From assembly GCA_910579265.1 (NCBI GenBank), contig CAJTTE010000024.1, positions 1 to 40,190 of the forward strand: a stretch of DNA of 40,190 nt, given 5' to 3'. Below, in pieces: positions 1-7,948 of this stretch. Position 1 is the stretch's first letter. Each line of letters starts with the position of its first letter. A program made the position numbers and the translations under genes. The stretch is from an uncultured Ruminiclostridium sp. Its GTDB lineage: Bacteria; Bacillota; Clostridia; Oscillospirales; Ruminococcaceae. Under the pieces are notes generated by a model, which saw nothing but the letters and a program-made list of their open reading frames with translations, ran no database searches and was not told the DNA's origin.

Positions 1-385
1 CTTTCTCCTGTTGAATTTTTAAAAAATTTTGTCCAATATCATTGACAAACCTACAGGGAAAAAGCAATTCTTCATTCGGTTCATAATCCAAAAAAACCCA
101 ATTGTCTTTACTTTTTGCCGCTTCGATCACATTTAAAAGAAAACGCTTATTTCCAGCAAAGGCATTTTTATTCCACGGCATACCGCAAATGTCGAAGCCG
201 ACAGTACCCATTCCCACACTGCTCTGATCTTTTTCGGCAAGCCAGACTATAATTCTTTTTTCATCATCGGTCACAGCAAGCGCCGAACCGCTCAGAACAA
301 GCACATTGATAAAAACATCCGTAAGTCCGTTGCTCATATGAATTTCTTCGGATCTCAACGCACCCGACCAAACAGTATTTGACAT
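1..385 (-). CDS. Hypothetical protein, 3' end outside window
   Basis: An open frame starts at the ATG at 385-383, with AAGGAAAG about 6 bases upstream as ribosome binding site, and runs off the left edge after about 128 codons. The protein begins MSNTVWSGALRSEEIHMSNG and has a mixed alpha/beta composition without signal peptide or membrane segment. It ends in this window with a hydrophilic stretch containing NWVFLDYEPNEELLFP. I do not recognise the family. It lies 21 bp downstream of the DJ-1/PfpI gene on the same strand, so the two may be co-transcribed. The start and coding strand are well supported; function is unknown. Confidence 0.7.
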   Translation of the reverse strand, partial: MSNTVWSGALRSEEIHMSNGLTDVFINVLVLSGSALAVTDDEKRIIVWLAEKDQSSVGMGTVGFDICGMPWNKNAFAGNKRFLLNVIEAAKSKDNWVFLDYEPNEELLFPCRFVNDIGQNFLKIQQEK

Positions 386-406
386 TTTGCACTTTCCTTA
401 ATCCGA

Positions 407-1051
407 TTATTTACCGTCATACTCCTTCAGTTCTTCAAGGAATTCCTCATACTCCTCATCCGTCCAATAAAAGGTCAATTCCTCTTCGGAATATTCACGA
501 GCTGCCGTCTCCATAAAATGCTCTCCGACGTCATATCCCAAACGGTTCAGAACAGCCTGAGCAAATTCCCGGAAAAACATTCCGATTCCGGTTATAATAT
601 TTCCGTCTTCAACAACCGGCTTGTGAATAAAATGCTCCTTATCCACGAAAGAAAAAGTTTCTGCCATTTGCATAAAGTATCCCGAGGTAAAGTCTTTTCC
701 CTCTAAAAGTCCCGCTTTTGAAAGCAATATCGGTGAAGAAGAGATTGCGGCAATAAGCGTATCTTCATTTTTTCCTTTTCTAAGAAAACCTATCAGCTTT
801 TCATCGTATAAAGGCGCCAAAGGGAATATCGTCCCAGGAAGTATCAAGCATTCATAATCCGATATGTTTGCTTCTTCCACGGTTTTATCGGGCATTACCG
901 AAAATCCGTCCTCACTCGTGTACGGCTTTTTTTCACTGGCTATAGTATCGATTTTTTCCCCGAACCATACCGTAAGACAGGAGGTCAAACAGGTTATCTC
1001 CTGTAAAGAAAAGTCGGGATAAATAAGAACCGCATATTTTTTTGTACTCAT
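407..1051 (-). CDS. DJ-1/PfpI-family protein lacking the nucleophile cysteine
   Basis: This is a 214-residue protein of the DJ-1/ThiJ/PfpI (class I glutamine-amidotransferase-like) fold. The start MSTKKYAVLIYP is chosen because GAAAGGA lies just upstream; an earlier in-frame ATG at 1084 has no such site. The N-terminal strand (AVLIYPDFSLQE) and the region CLILPGT followed by TLIAAISSSPILLSKAGLLEGK match the family pattern. In typical members the nucleophile elbow reads AxCxGP, with the reactive cysteine after the Ile/Val. Here the equivalent position is Ser104 (AAISSSP), so normal cysteine chemistry is not expected. It could be a ligand-binding or regulatory relative rather than an enzyme. 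The family is fairly sure, the function is not. Confidence 0.82.
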   Translation of the reverse strand: MSTKKYAVLIYPDFSLQEITCLTSCLTVWFGEKIDTIASEKKPYTSEDGFSVMPDKTVEEANISDYECLILPGTIFPLAPLYDEKLIGFLRKGKNEDTLIAAISSSPILLSKAGLLEGKDFTSGYFMQMAETFSFVDKEHFIHKPVVEDGNIITGIGMFFREFAQAVLNRLGYDVGEHFMETAAREYSEEELTFYWTDEEYEEFLEELKEYDGK

Positions 1052-1349
1052 CTTTATTCCTTTCTCATTCAGACAAAACCGCATAAATACCGGCTAACGT
1101 CTTTGATTCATGCTTCCCTTTTTTCCTAAGAACCGAAGCTCCTTATAATCATAATTTGCGCACAATAGTATTTCTATTTAAAAAAGCGGTTTAATTTGAT
1201 ATGTCGGATTCATTCAATTTGACGAGTCACAGTGTTGCAAAATATTCGTCCAAAGCGATACAAGGCTCGCTCAAAATAAAGCGAATATCAAAAAAACAAT
1301 CAACGGCGCAATACCATGATGACAATAGTTATACGATGCTTACTAAAAT

Positions 1350-2855
1350 CTATTGCTTTTCGCACTCATTATAAAAATATTCCAAAGCATCCCAATAGTC
1401 GCATGAAATATCAGGTTCGATAAGACCTTCAAGATTATCCGTTCTGTACCACTTTTTTGTGGAAATCTGAAGTACAGCTCCTGAATTGGGCAGCTTAAAA
1501 TCCGTTATATCGCCAAAGCTGTCGGGAGCGTTTCCGCAAGGCTCGCCTATTATTGTTCCCAAGCCATTGTCCTTGACATATTCGGCGAAGCACATTGCGG
1601 AACTGAATGAAGATGTGGAGGTAAGCAAATATAAATTGCCCTTAAACAGCAAATCATCATATTTATTATTTTGAACCACCGACTGCGGAATGTTTATCAT
1701 AAACCAACCGAGCCTCCAATCGCAAGCCCATTCCTTATATGACTCCACATCCAGATAGCGTATAAATTCGTTTGCCACAAGCGAATTTCCTCCGCCGTTG
1801 TTTCTTAAATCCACCGCCACATTGGTTATTCCCTGCTCTTTTATCTCCTTAAACATTTCCCTTACCGTATTTTTATATTCGTCGTTATAGGTACAGGAAT
1901 CAAGAGTAAGGACTGCGGCGTTTTTATCCTTGTTTATTTCATAGTGTACAAAGCTGTATCCGTCAGAATCGTCATCCTCGATTTTATTAAACTTCATATA
2001 TTCGTCATACGGTATAAAATCTTTTTCCTCTGCAAAACGATCGATTTTCCTGCCGTCATTTGTCTCATAATTATATGTAACTCCGTCCTTTACGGATATA
2101 CCCAAATAATCCAAGCCCTGCAAGCTGCTTACATATCTTGACAGCATTTCCCTTCCGTAACCCTTTACCTCATAACTAACTTTATCATGGCAAAAGGATT
2201 TTTCGTCAAGAAGCTGTTCCCATGTCATTCCGTTTATGCCTGTAAGAAAGTCCCCCGCTTTCCTGTGATCATAAATGTATTTCATATATCTTTCATCCGG
2301 GTAATTCATTATCATGTGAGTATGTGCATCGTTTAAAAGGAAACATATGCTTTGTATCTCCTGAACCACCGTATTTACCGTAATTTTATCCGAGCTTTTA
2401 AAAACAGAATTTGCGATTTCATACTGCTTCTGAATTTCGTCCGGGATACCGCCGTAAAATTTCGGATGAACCTTTTTCAGGTATTTTACAGCATAGTCTA
2501 AATCGGCTTTTGCCTCGGCGTATGTAAGCTCTTTGTCATAACCGTCACAGTACCACAATTCGTCGCTGTCCATAAAAAGAATATTGTTCCAATAAGGATT
2601 GCAGTAGCTTCCGAACAGAGACAGAGCGATCCCTATAATGCAAAATAATGATATAAAAATTTTCCCGGCGGTTTTTCTTTTAAACTTAATCCACATTATT
2701 ACGGCAGCAGTCAATATACCGGCGGAAAATATTACAGAAATCCATTCGGGCATTTGAAAAATATACAGATTAAGCGGAATAGCCGCAATCGCAGTTATTA
2801 TCAGTATGAGGGGTGTTATACACAAAAAAGGATTTTGTTTTTTTGTCTTTATCAT
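1350..2855 (-). CDS. Membrane-anchored S41-family peptidase
   Basis: This 501-residue protein has three predicted membrane helices near the N-terminus (about residues 11-33, 39-57 and 66-83), followed by an extracytoplasmic S41 (tail-specific/C-terminal processing) peptidase domain. Family signatures are LLNDAHTH (about 173-180, the DxHT element), VAVDLRNNGGGNS (346-358) and LLTSTSSFSSAMCFAEYV (410-427), which holds the nucleophile serine (Ser418 or Ser419). The IIGEPCGN segment (435-442) follows. No PDZ domain is evident. The start overlaps the upstream gene by 4 bp (ATGA), with AAGGAG in front, so it is the last gene of a three-gene operon. Substrate is unknown. Proteins of this layout in clostridia are usually annotated simply as S41 peptidases. 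Confidence 0.88.
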   Translation of the reverse strand: MIKTKKQNPFLCITPLILIITAIAAIPLNLYIFQMPEWISVIFSAGILTAAVIMWIKFKRKTAGKIFISLFCIIGIALSLFGSYCNPYWNNILFMDSDELWYCDGYDKELTYAEAKADLDYAVKYLKKVHPKFYGGIPDEIQKQYEIANSVFKSSDKITVNTVVQEIQSICFLLNDAHTHMIMNYPDERYMKYIYDHRKAGDFLTGINGMTWEQLLDEKSFCHDKVSYEVKGYGREMLSRYVSSLQGLDYLGISVKDGVTYNYETNDGRKIDRFAEEKDFIPYDEYMKFNKIEDDDSDGYSFVHYEINKDKNAAVLTLDSCTYNDEYKNTVREMFKEIKEQGITNVAVDLRNNGGGNSLVANEFIRYLDVESYKEWACDWRLGWFMINIPQSVVQNNKYDDLLFKGNLYLLTSTSSFSSAMCFAEYVKDNGLGTIIGEPCGNAPDSFGDITDFKLPNSGAVLQISTKKWYRTDNLEGLIEPDISCDYWDALEYFYNECEKQ

Positions 2856-3205
2856 TTTGCTTCTCCTTGATTTACCTTGTATATTATAAATGCAAAGTCA
2901 TTCGGACATTGGAATTCAGCCATTCTTTTTCCTATCTGCCTTACAAAATAATCCTCATCCTCAGAAAATATATATTTTGTCATTAACCTTAACAGTTTCA
3001 ATTCATCAGTACTTTCTTTCAACATAGTTTCAAGAGTACTCCACCCGTCTGCCACAGGTGAATAAATTTCATGAAGCAAGTCACAAAACAATTCATAGCC
3101 GCTTATCGGATGTTTTTTCATCAATAACATTTTTCTGTCATGAATCAACATTTTCTTTAACAGCGTATATTCGCCGTCATCAAGAAATACTTCACATACT
3201 TTCAT
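2852..3205 (-). CDS. Hypothetical protein, 117 aa
   Basis: This is a small, acidic, probably helical cytoplasmic protein (MKVCEVFLDDGEYTLLKKML at the start, ending KVNQGEAK). It has no recognisable catalytic motif, signal peptide or membrane helix. Both ends are translationally coupled: the ATG overlaps the stop of the upstream GNAT gene as ATGA, and its own stop overlaps the ATG of the S41 peptidase gene in the same way. The double coupling makes it a real gene even though the family is not recognised. Its job is presumably linked to its two neighbours. Confidence 0.8.
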   Translation of the reverse strand: MKVCEVFLDDGEYTLLKKMLIHDRKMLLMKKHPISGYELFCDLLHEIYSPVADGWSTLETMLKESTDELKLLRLMTKYIFSEDEDYFVRQIGKRMAEFQCPNDFAFIIYKVNQGEAK

Positions 3206-3693
3206 AATTTCTTTTCCATATATCCGCAGGTAAAAGGAAAAAAGTCAAGCTTTTCTGTTCCCGTATGCTCAAATCCAAAGCTTTCATACCACCTTCTTAG
3301 TCTGACATTCTCCTCTACGATGCCTATAAACATTTTATTGAAGTCCAATTCCCCTGCCGCTTCAAAAGCATGCTTTAACAGCTTCTCTCCTATCCCCCTG
3401 TGCCTGTATTCGGGAACAACGCAAAGATTGTTAAGCTCACATTCATCGCGGCTCTTTAAATAAAGAGAATAATACCCTATGATCTCATTATCCGCACAGT
3501 ATTTGAACATTAATCGGTTGTCCTGTTCATACTGCCAAATCAAACGTTCTTCATTGACCGCAAACCCCGTAAATCTTGGAGCATTCTCTTGGGTAAACCC
3601 AAATTCCTCGGCAACCGTTAAAAAACTTTCTTGTATTACTCTTACACAGTCCGGAATATCGTCCTTTCCTATTTCCATTATATTCTCGATCAT
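3202..3693 (-). CDS. GNAT-family N-acetyltransferase
   Basis: This 163-residue protein is a single GNAT domain, transferring an acyl group from acyl-CoA to an unknown amine. The acetyl-CoA binding motif A is visible as LCVVPEYRHRGIGEKLLKHAF (about 90-110, RxxGxG at 97-102), and motif B as RRWYESFGFEHTG near the C-terminus. The start MIENIMEIG is chosen because a perfect GGAGG lies 5 bases upstream; an upstream in-frame ATG at 3720 would place the start before that ribosome binding site. It is the first gene of a tightly overlapping operon with an unknown protein and an S41 peptidase. Substrate cannot be told from sequence. Confidence 0.9.
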   Translation of the reverse strand: MIENIMEIGKDDIPDCVRVIQESFLTVAEEFGFTQENAPRFTGFAVNEERLIWQYEQDNRLMFKYCADNEIIGYYSLYLKSRDECELNNLCVVPEYRHRGIGEKLLKHAFEAAGELDFNKMFIGIVEENVRLRRWYESFGFEHTGTEKLDFFPFTCGYMEKKL

Positions 3694-4096
3694 TTTTCCT
3701 CCATTATAGCCATTCTCCACAGTAGTTATTTTATCACTTTATACTTTCCATGTAAAGCCCTTGATTTATATATACTCTTTATGTCTCTGTTTTTTATCCA
3801 TATAACCTCTTCCTGATGTTCTCAGACGACGAGTTCCGTCTCTCATTTCTGCAAAGGTTATCCACCAGGATCTCAGATTGCTTCGCAATTTTGACAGCTT
3901 GTTTAATCATCGCGTATCTGAAAACAAATCAAATTTATACAATTACGCTCAAAGCACGGCTACTTCAAAGAAAAAAGCGGAGAAATACGAGGTATTTAGC
4001 AGTTATCACTTTTGGTAACTATTATCGTCATTCTTTTACGCGGAAAACGTCCGCAGTTAGTAAATATCCTGCATTTTGCGGCTTTTCAGATAGCCC
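3694..4096. other. Intergenic region containing dispersed repeat copy A
   Basis: About 400 bp lie between the GNAT gene and the GNAT-PAS gene, both on the minus strand. The half nearer 4096 is occupied by dispersed repeat copy A, annotated separately. The rest (3700-3950) holds no convincing coding frame or terminator. Open frames on the plus strand here have no ribosome binding site and no recognisable protein sequence. Confidence 0.6.
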
Positions 4097-4110
4097 CTAT
4101 TCAAAACGAT
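3951..4110 (+). repeat. Dispersed ~160-bp repeat, copy A
   Basis: This segment is clearly related to 13906-14063 in the same orientation. The head carries AAAAAAGCGGAGAAATA, the middle a stem (AGTTA...TAACT), and the tail CCGCA...TGCGG followed by TTTTGCGGCTTTTCAGATAG. The tail overlaps the last 14 bp of the GNAT-PAS gene, whose TAG stop is at 4097-4099. A truncated third copy of the head is at 22499-22538 on the other strand. The arms pair even where the bases between them differ, which suggests a structured RNA or a small palindromic mobile repeat. No coding capacity is conserved between copies. Confidence 0.75.
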
Positions 4111-4960
4111 AGGGTTCCATTTTTTCTCTGTCCCTGTATTCATGCTTTTCATAATACCCGATAAGCTCCCCGTCATCGCCGCGAAGCGCCACCATATAAA
4201 CGTCCTTATTCTCCTTTTCATTGTGGGCGGTATAAACCATATTGTTTTCCCTTCCCTCACCGAACCAGCAAACGATCCTTTTAATCATCTCCGCCGATTT
4301 TTTGTTATGGCAGCTAAGCAGGTTCTTTCCTATAAGTTTTGCACCCCCCCATTTAACATATCTGTTTACAGCAGCCGGATTCATATAAATAATCTCATGG
4401 CGTAAATTGCAGATAACCACACCGCATCTGTCCTGATCAACAATGCTTCGGAAAAACTGTGAAAGTTCCATATGATTCTCCTGACTCAAATAACGCTGAT
4501 AATATCCCGAAATTATTCCTTCCTCGGAAATTTTCTCCAAGCAATTGAATCCACATTTTTCAAGTACCCTTACCGATGAGACATTTTCCATATAGGTAAA
4601 CGCACCGACCGTTTTAAAACCGTATCTGTCGTAGATTTCTTTAAGAAACAGCTTCAGAGCTGTCGTCATAACACCTTTACCCCAATAATCAGTGTTAAAA
4701 ATACAATAGCTTATCATCGCATTCGGCGTTTCATTAAAGTCAATACAGTAACACCAGATATCACCTATATACTTATTTTCTGCCCATATCGTTCTTCCGT
4801 AGCTTTTTGCATCCGGCAGGAGCGATTGTTCATAATCCTCCAAGGCTTTTTCAACGGTTTTCGCTTTCTGAGGCAGAAATTTTTTTATTATATCATTGCC
4901 GGCGGCATTAAAATAAGTTATCACAGTATCAGCGGTCCTGTCGCCCAAATAAACATTCAT
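4097..4960 (-). CDS. GNAT acetyltransferase fused to a C-terminal PAS domain
   Basis: This 287-residue protein has two domains. Residues 1-160 resemble RimJ/RimL-type GNAT acetyltransferases (YCIFNTDYWGKGVMTTALKL for the CoA-binding region, then VRVLEKCGFNCLEK). Residues about 163-280 are a PAS-like domain: FFRSIVDQDRCGVVICNLRH, then IIYMNPAAVNRYV, a CHNKKSAEMI element, and DGELIGYYEKHEYRD. PAS domains with a CHxxxS segment are common in clostridial redox or ligand sensors, so acetylation may be controlled by a bound ligand. That control is inference. It starts 3 bp after the DUF5984-like gene, with its ribosome binding site (GAAGGT) inside that gene, so the two are co-expressed. The last 14 bp lie in repeat copy A. 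Confidence 0.85.
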   Translation of the reverse strand: MNVYLGDRTADTVITYFNAAGNDIIKKFLPQKAKTVEKALEDYEQSLLPDAKSYGRTIWAENKYIGDIWCYCIDFNETPNAMISYCIFNTDYWGKGVMTTALKLFLKEIYDRYGFKTVGAFTYMENVSSVRVLEKCGFNCLEKISEEGIISGYYQRYLSQENHMELSQFFRSIVDQDRCGVVICNLRHEIIYMNPAAVNRYVKWGGAKLIGKNLLSCHNKKSAEMIKRIVCWFGEGRENNMVYTAHNEKENKDVYMVALRGDDGELIGYYEKHEYRDREKMEPYRFE

Positions 4961-4963
4961 ATT

Positions 4964-5776
4964 TTATTTACCTTCACCCTTCATTTCTTTCTCCATTTGT
5001 TCAAAAGCCGCCTTAACCCTTTCCCAGTCGGTTTTGCCGGAAGCTTTATCCAAGAAATCAATCTGTCGGTCAAAACCGATTTTTCTTTCTTCATTTTCTT
5101 TTACAAGACGTCTTTTGTCAAGATCTACACTGCCCCACTCCTTTTGGACGGCTAACTCGACCTGCTTGTCCATCTCTGAATAAAAGCTATCGAAAAAATT
5201 CCTGATCTCGGCAACAAATTCATCGTAAGGCAGCTCATAAACCCCGTCAGGGTATGACCAGATGCTTTCACCGTTTTTTAGAAGATAATCGCTTTCCCAC
5301 CAAATTTTAATTTTATCCTCACACCTGAAGCATCCTATCAGCGGTCCTCCGATCAGATGACCCGAATCAAAAATACGTTCATGAAACCATTCCGTCAAAG
5401 TTGTATACTCATTATCGTAAAATATATCAAAAATATCATCAGCATCGTTAATATGACTTTCCTTCCACTCATAGGAACGCTTTAAAAATGTTTCTGAAAT
5501 ATCATATAAATACCGTGGTATTGATTCGCTTACATAGCGGAAGGTATGGGAAAAATCCTCCAAAAACCTTGAAAGATAATAGTCATTGTATCTGGGATTA
5601 TTTTCATACTCCTTCCATTGTTCCAACGCCGCTTCGGAATACTCGTATATCGTCCCTTTGCCCGCCGTTATCCAAAGCTCGCTGTCGGTCAGAGCGAACC
5701 AATGCAAATTGCCGCCGTTTTCTCCCCAAGGTATAATTTTATCAAGCTCTCTGAGCTGAAAGTTTATTTTAAACAT
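4964..5776 (-). CDS. DUF5984-like protein
   Basis: This 270-residue cytoplasmic protein resembles DUF5984, a family of unknown function often met among immunity-type or accessory genes. The recognisable part is the start, MFKINFQLRELDKIIPWG, followed by NLHWFALTDSELWITAG and a later IKIWWESD element. The C-terminus is charged and helical (ERVKAAFEQMEKEMKGEGK). The ATG at 5776 is preferred because its protein begins where the family begins and GGGAAAG lies about 10 bases upstream. A GTG 13 codons earlier is open but has no clear binding site. It is followed at 3 bp by the GNAT-PAS gene. The family assignment is from memory of the motif and is moderate. Confidence 0.75.
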   Translation of the reverse strand: MFKINFQLRELDKIIPWGENGGNLHWFALTDSELWITAGKGTIYEYSEAALEQWKEYENNPRYNDYYLSRFLEDFSHTFRYVSESIPRYLYDISETFLKRSYEWKESHINDADDIFDIFYDNEYTTLTEWFHERIFDSGHLIGGPLIGCFRCEDKIKIWWESDYLLKNGESIWSYPDGVYELPYDEFVAEIRNFFDSFYSEMDKQVELAVQKEWGSVDLDKRRLVKENEERKIGFDRQIDFLDKASGKTDWERVKAAFEQMEKEMKGEGK

Positions 5777-6313
5777 AAGAATATAGCTTTCCCTATAGAT
5801 TTTTTTCGAGACCACCGATCAAATCAATATATATTGATACAAATTCCGATTTCCGAAATCATAAAGGTAAACCCGACACTTTACTATCTGACATCATTCA
5901 TAATATCGCTGGCTATAAAACCGCTTTTTAACGGAAAAATAACACCCGGCAGCATTATCTCCAATATTGCTCCATAATCCTATACGATATTCAGAACAGT
6001 TTATAATGTGCCGTTATCCCATAACCTTTGTTTTATCTTAATTTAAGGGAGTTTTTCGTTATAATATTGCCGAAATCTCATTAACCAATGTCTATATGCA
6101 GCACCGTAACAGATTTTTCTGGGAAAATGCAGAAATTTGAATAAGCATTATCATAGTCCGAAAATCATTTAACCCCCGCTTTAAAAAATCTGCATAACCC
6201 GATATATATTTAGTAAAAAATAAAAATAATACTATGCAATCCTTTATTAATCGGAAATTTTAAAAACAGCAAGCTTATTATGACCGACGGATACCCTTAT
6301 TACCGTAGTTATG
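5777..6313. other. Gene-free region
   Basis: About 540 bp without a supported gene. Minus-strand 5900-5980 reads a short protein-like stretch (GAILEIMLPGVIFPLKSGF) ending in stops, which may be a scrap of a lost gene, but it is too short to name. The rest is AT-rich, without a clear hairpin terminator. It presumably holds the promoter of the DUF5984-like/GNAT-PAS operon. Confidence 0.5.
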
Positions 6314-7369
6314 TCAGAGCATACATTCAAGCTGACAATCAAAAGGTTCTTTTTCGACGTGCGCTTTATTGTATTCCCGCGCCTCCACACATCCCACAGC
6401 CTGATAAAACCTTTGACTTTCAACAGCGGAATGAGCGGAAATATACAACTTTGCCGCTCCATGCCTCTTTGCCCATGCCTTTGCCGAACGGAAAAGTTTT
6501 TTTCCTATTCCCTTTCCCCTCATATCTTTGGAAACATGAATGCATGACAAATCAAGGTATCTGTTTTCTCCGCCAAATAATTCACTCTCTACTGAAGCAA
6601 ACCCCTTGAGAATATCGCCGTAAAATGCTCCTAAAACGACTCCTTTTGTCTTAACGGTATTGACAAGACAACAAACAAGATGATCATAATCCTCCTCGGA
6701 CCAGTCATCTATAAAAGGATCGCTTTTTATTATCCATTCACCATTCACTTTTCTGTAACACAAATCCACAGACTGATACCTTATAAACCCGGAAAACAAG
6801 TCTCTGTTGATCTCACCGGCCGAAATCTCTCTATATCGCACCATTCCGGGTGATTCACAAGCACTAACCGAATAAATATAATGAGGCATATCAACTCCAC
6901 GGTAATGTTTTACAAACATACCTCTCCTGGTCATGCCGTTTCGCTCCGCCACCTTTTGCGATGCAATGTTGGAATCCCTAATGACTGAAAACACTTCTTC
7001 AGCCTTAAGAACATTGAAGGCATATTGTTTACAAGCCCTTGCCGATTCGACGGCATATCCCTTATGCCAATATTTTTTTTGAAACAAATACCCTATTTCA
7101 AGAACCGTTTTACCCATGCATTCCTGATGCGTCAATCCGCATTGACCTATCATTTCTCCGCTTTCTTTAAGTATGACTGCCAGCAACCCCAAGCCGTTAT
7201 CATTTTCATAACGCTCAATCTGACGGTTCAGCCAATACCATACCTCATCATTGCTGAAAGCGCCTTCATAAGCATACATTACCTCGCTGTCCTGCAATAT
7301 CTTGCACAAAACATCGTAATCGGAATGTTTAAGCTCTCTCATAAACAATCTTTCTGTTTCTATTTGCAT
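6314..7369 (-). CDS. Double GNAT-family acetyltransferase
   Basis: This 351-residue protein carries two GNAT domains in tandem. The first (about 1-175) is RimJ/RimL-like: IETERLFMRELKHSDYDVLC at the start, then VLEIGYLFQKKYWHKGYAVE and VAERNGMTRRGMF. The second (about 185-351) has LSCIHVSKDMRGKGIGKKLF as motif A and SQRFYQAVGCVEA as motif B. Each domain is near the usual 150-170 residues, so this is a full fusion rather than a duplication of part of one. The two halves differ in subfamily, so they probably act on different substrates or one is structural. The start MQIETER is chosen because GAAGGTG lies 5 bases upstream; an ATG eight codons earlier has no such site. Confidence 0.88.
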   Translation of the reverse strand: MQIETERLFMRELKHSDYDVLCKILQDSEVMYAYEGAFSNDEVWYWLNRQIERYENDNGLGLLAVILKESGEMIGQCGLTHQECMGKTVLEIGYLFQKKYWHKGYAVESARACKQYAFNVLKAEEVFSVIRDSNIASQKVAERNGMTRRGMFVKHYRGVDMPHYIYSVSACESPGMVRYREISAGEINRDLFSGFIRYQSVDLCYRKVNGEWIIKSDPFIDDWSEEDYDHLVCCLVNTVKTKGVVLGAFYGDILKGFASVESELFGGENRYLDLSCIHVSKDMRGKGIGKKLFRSAKAWAKRHGAAKLYISAHSAVESQRFYQAVGCVEAREYNKAHVEKEPFDCQLECML

Positions 7370-7422
7370 ATCACACCTTCGTTTTCTTTGCAAAAAATCA
7401 ACCTTCCTTCTGTAATTTTTTG

Positions 7423-7944
7423 CTATTTTATATCGGCAATGAGTATTTGATTAAATGGGTAATTGATTATATCTATTTTCTCTACTTTGGCTTTGATCGG
7501 TAATTTGAGATTTCGTTTAAGTAATTTGATCCCCTTAAACAGCTCTTCATCAGACAATCTTATAGCTATTGTACAATGCGGCATCCATTTGTCAATACTA
7601 TAATATTGATTTAATTCACCATCAAAATCAGACATAAAATCTATAAATTCTTTATGAACATTTTTTAGTTCTTCGGTCATAACGGGTTCAATAAAAATTA
7701 CATTTTCATCTGTCAAAAATGTACCGACTGAACATAAAGAAATCTCAAAAGGTTTTATCATTTTAGAAAATGCCAATACTTTTGACTTTAGGCCTTCAAT
7801 GTCATATGTAAAATAATCACCGATTGATATATGATTTAACTTTACCGCTTCATCATGAACACCATTATCATTCAATAATTTTCTTATTTCATTTATTATA
7901 TTTTGACTTTCATCATCAAAAACCAACTCTATGGCATAATTCAT
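7423..7944 (-). CDS. 2H phosphoesterase (2'-5' RNA ligase-like)
   Basis: This 173-residue protein belongs to the 2H phosphoesterase superfamily, whose members open cyclic phosphodiesters or ligate 2'-5' RNA ends with two HxT/S motifs. Both are present: His-Ile-Ser at 38-40 (KLNHISIGDY) and His-Cys-Thr at 123-125 (KWMPHCTIAIRL). Their spacing of about 85 residues is normal for the family. The start MNYAIELVF is preferred, with GGAG about 10 bases upstream. The upstream TTG alternative at 7968 would overlap the preceding gene. It follows the GH2 gene by 4 bp, so it may be co-transcribed with it, although it is visibly more AT-rich than that neighbour and may have been acquired separately. The substrate is unknown. 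Confidence 0.87.
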   Translation of the reverse strand: MNYAIELVFDDESQNIINEIRKLLNDNGVHDEAVKLNHISIGDYFTYDIEGLKSKVLAFSKMIKPFEISLCSVGTFLTDENVIFIEPVMTEELKNVHKEFIDFMSDFDGELNQYYSIDKWMPHCTIAIRLSDEELFKGIKLLKRNLKLPIKAKVEKIDIINYPFNQILIADIK

Positions 7945-7948
7945 CTGG

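Noticed and set aside
3816..4112. 98-codon plus-strand frame across repeat copy A
   Set aside because: The frame is not conserved in repeat copy B and has no ribosome binding site.
4964..5815. GTG start at 5815 for the DUF5984-like protein
   Set aside because: No ribosome binding site; the ATG at 5776 begins with the family-like N-terminus.
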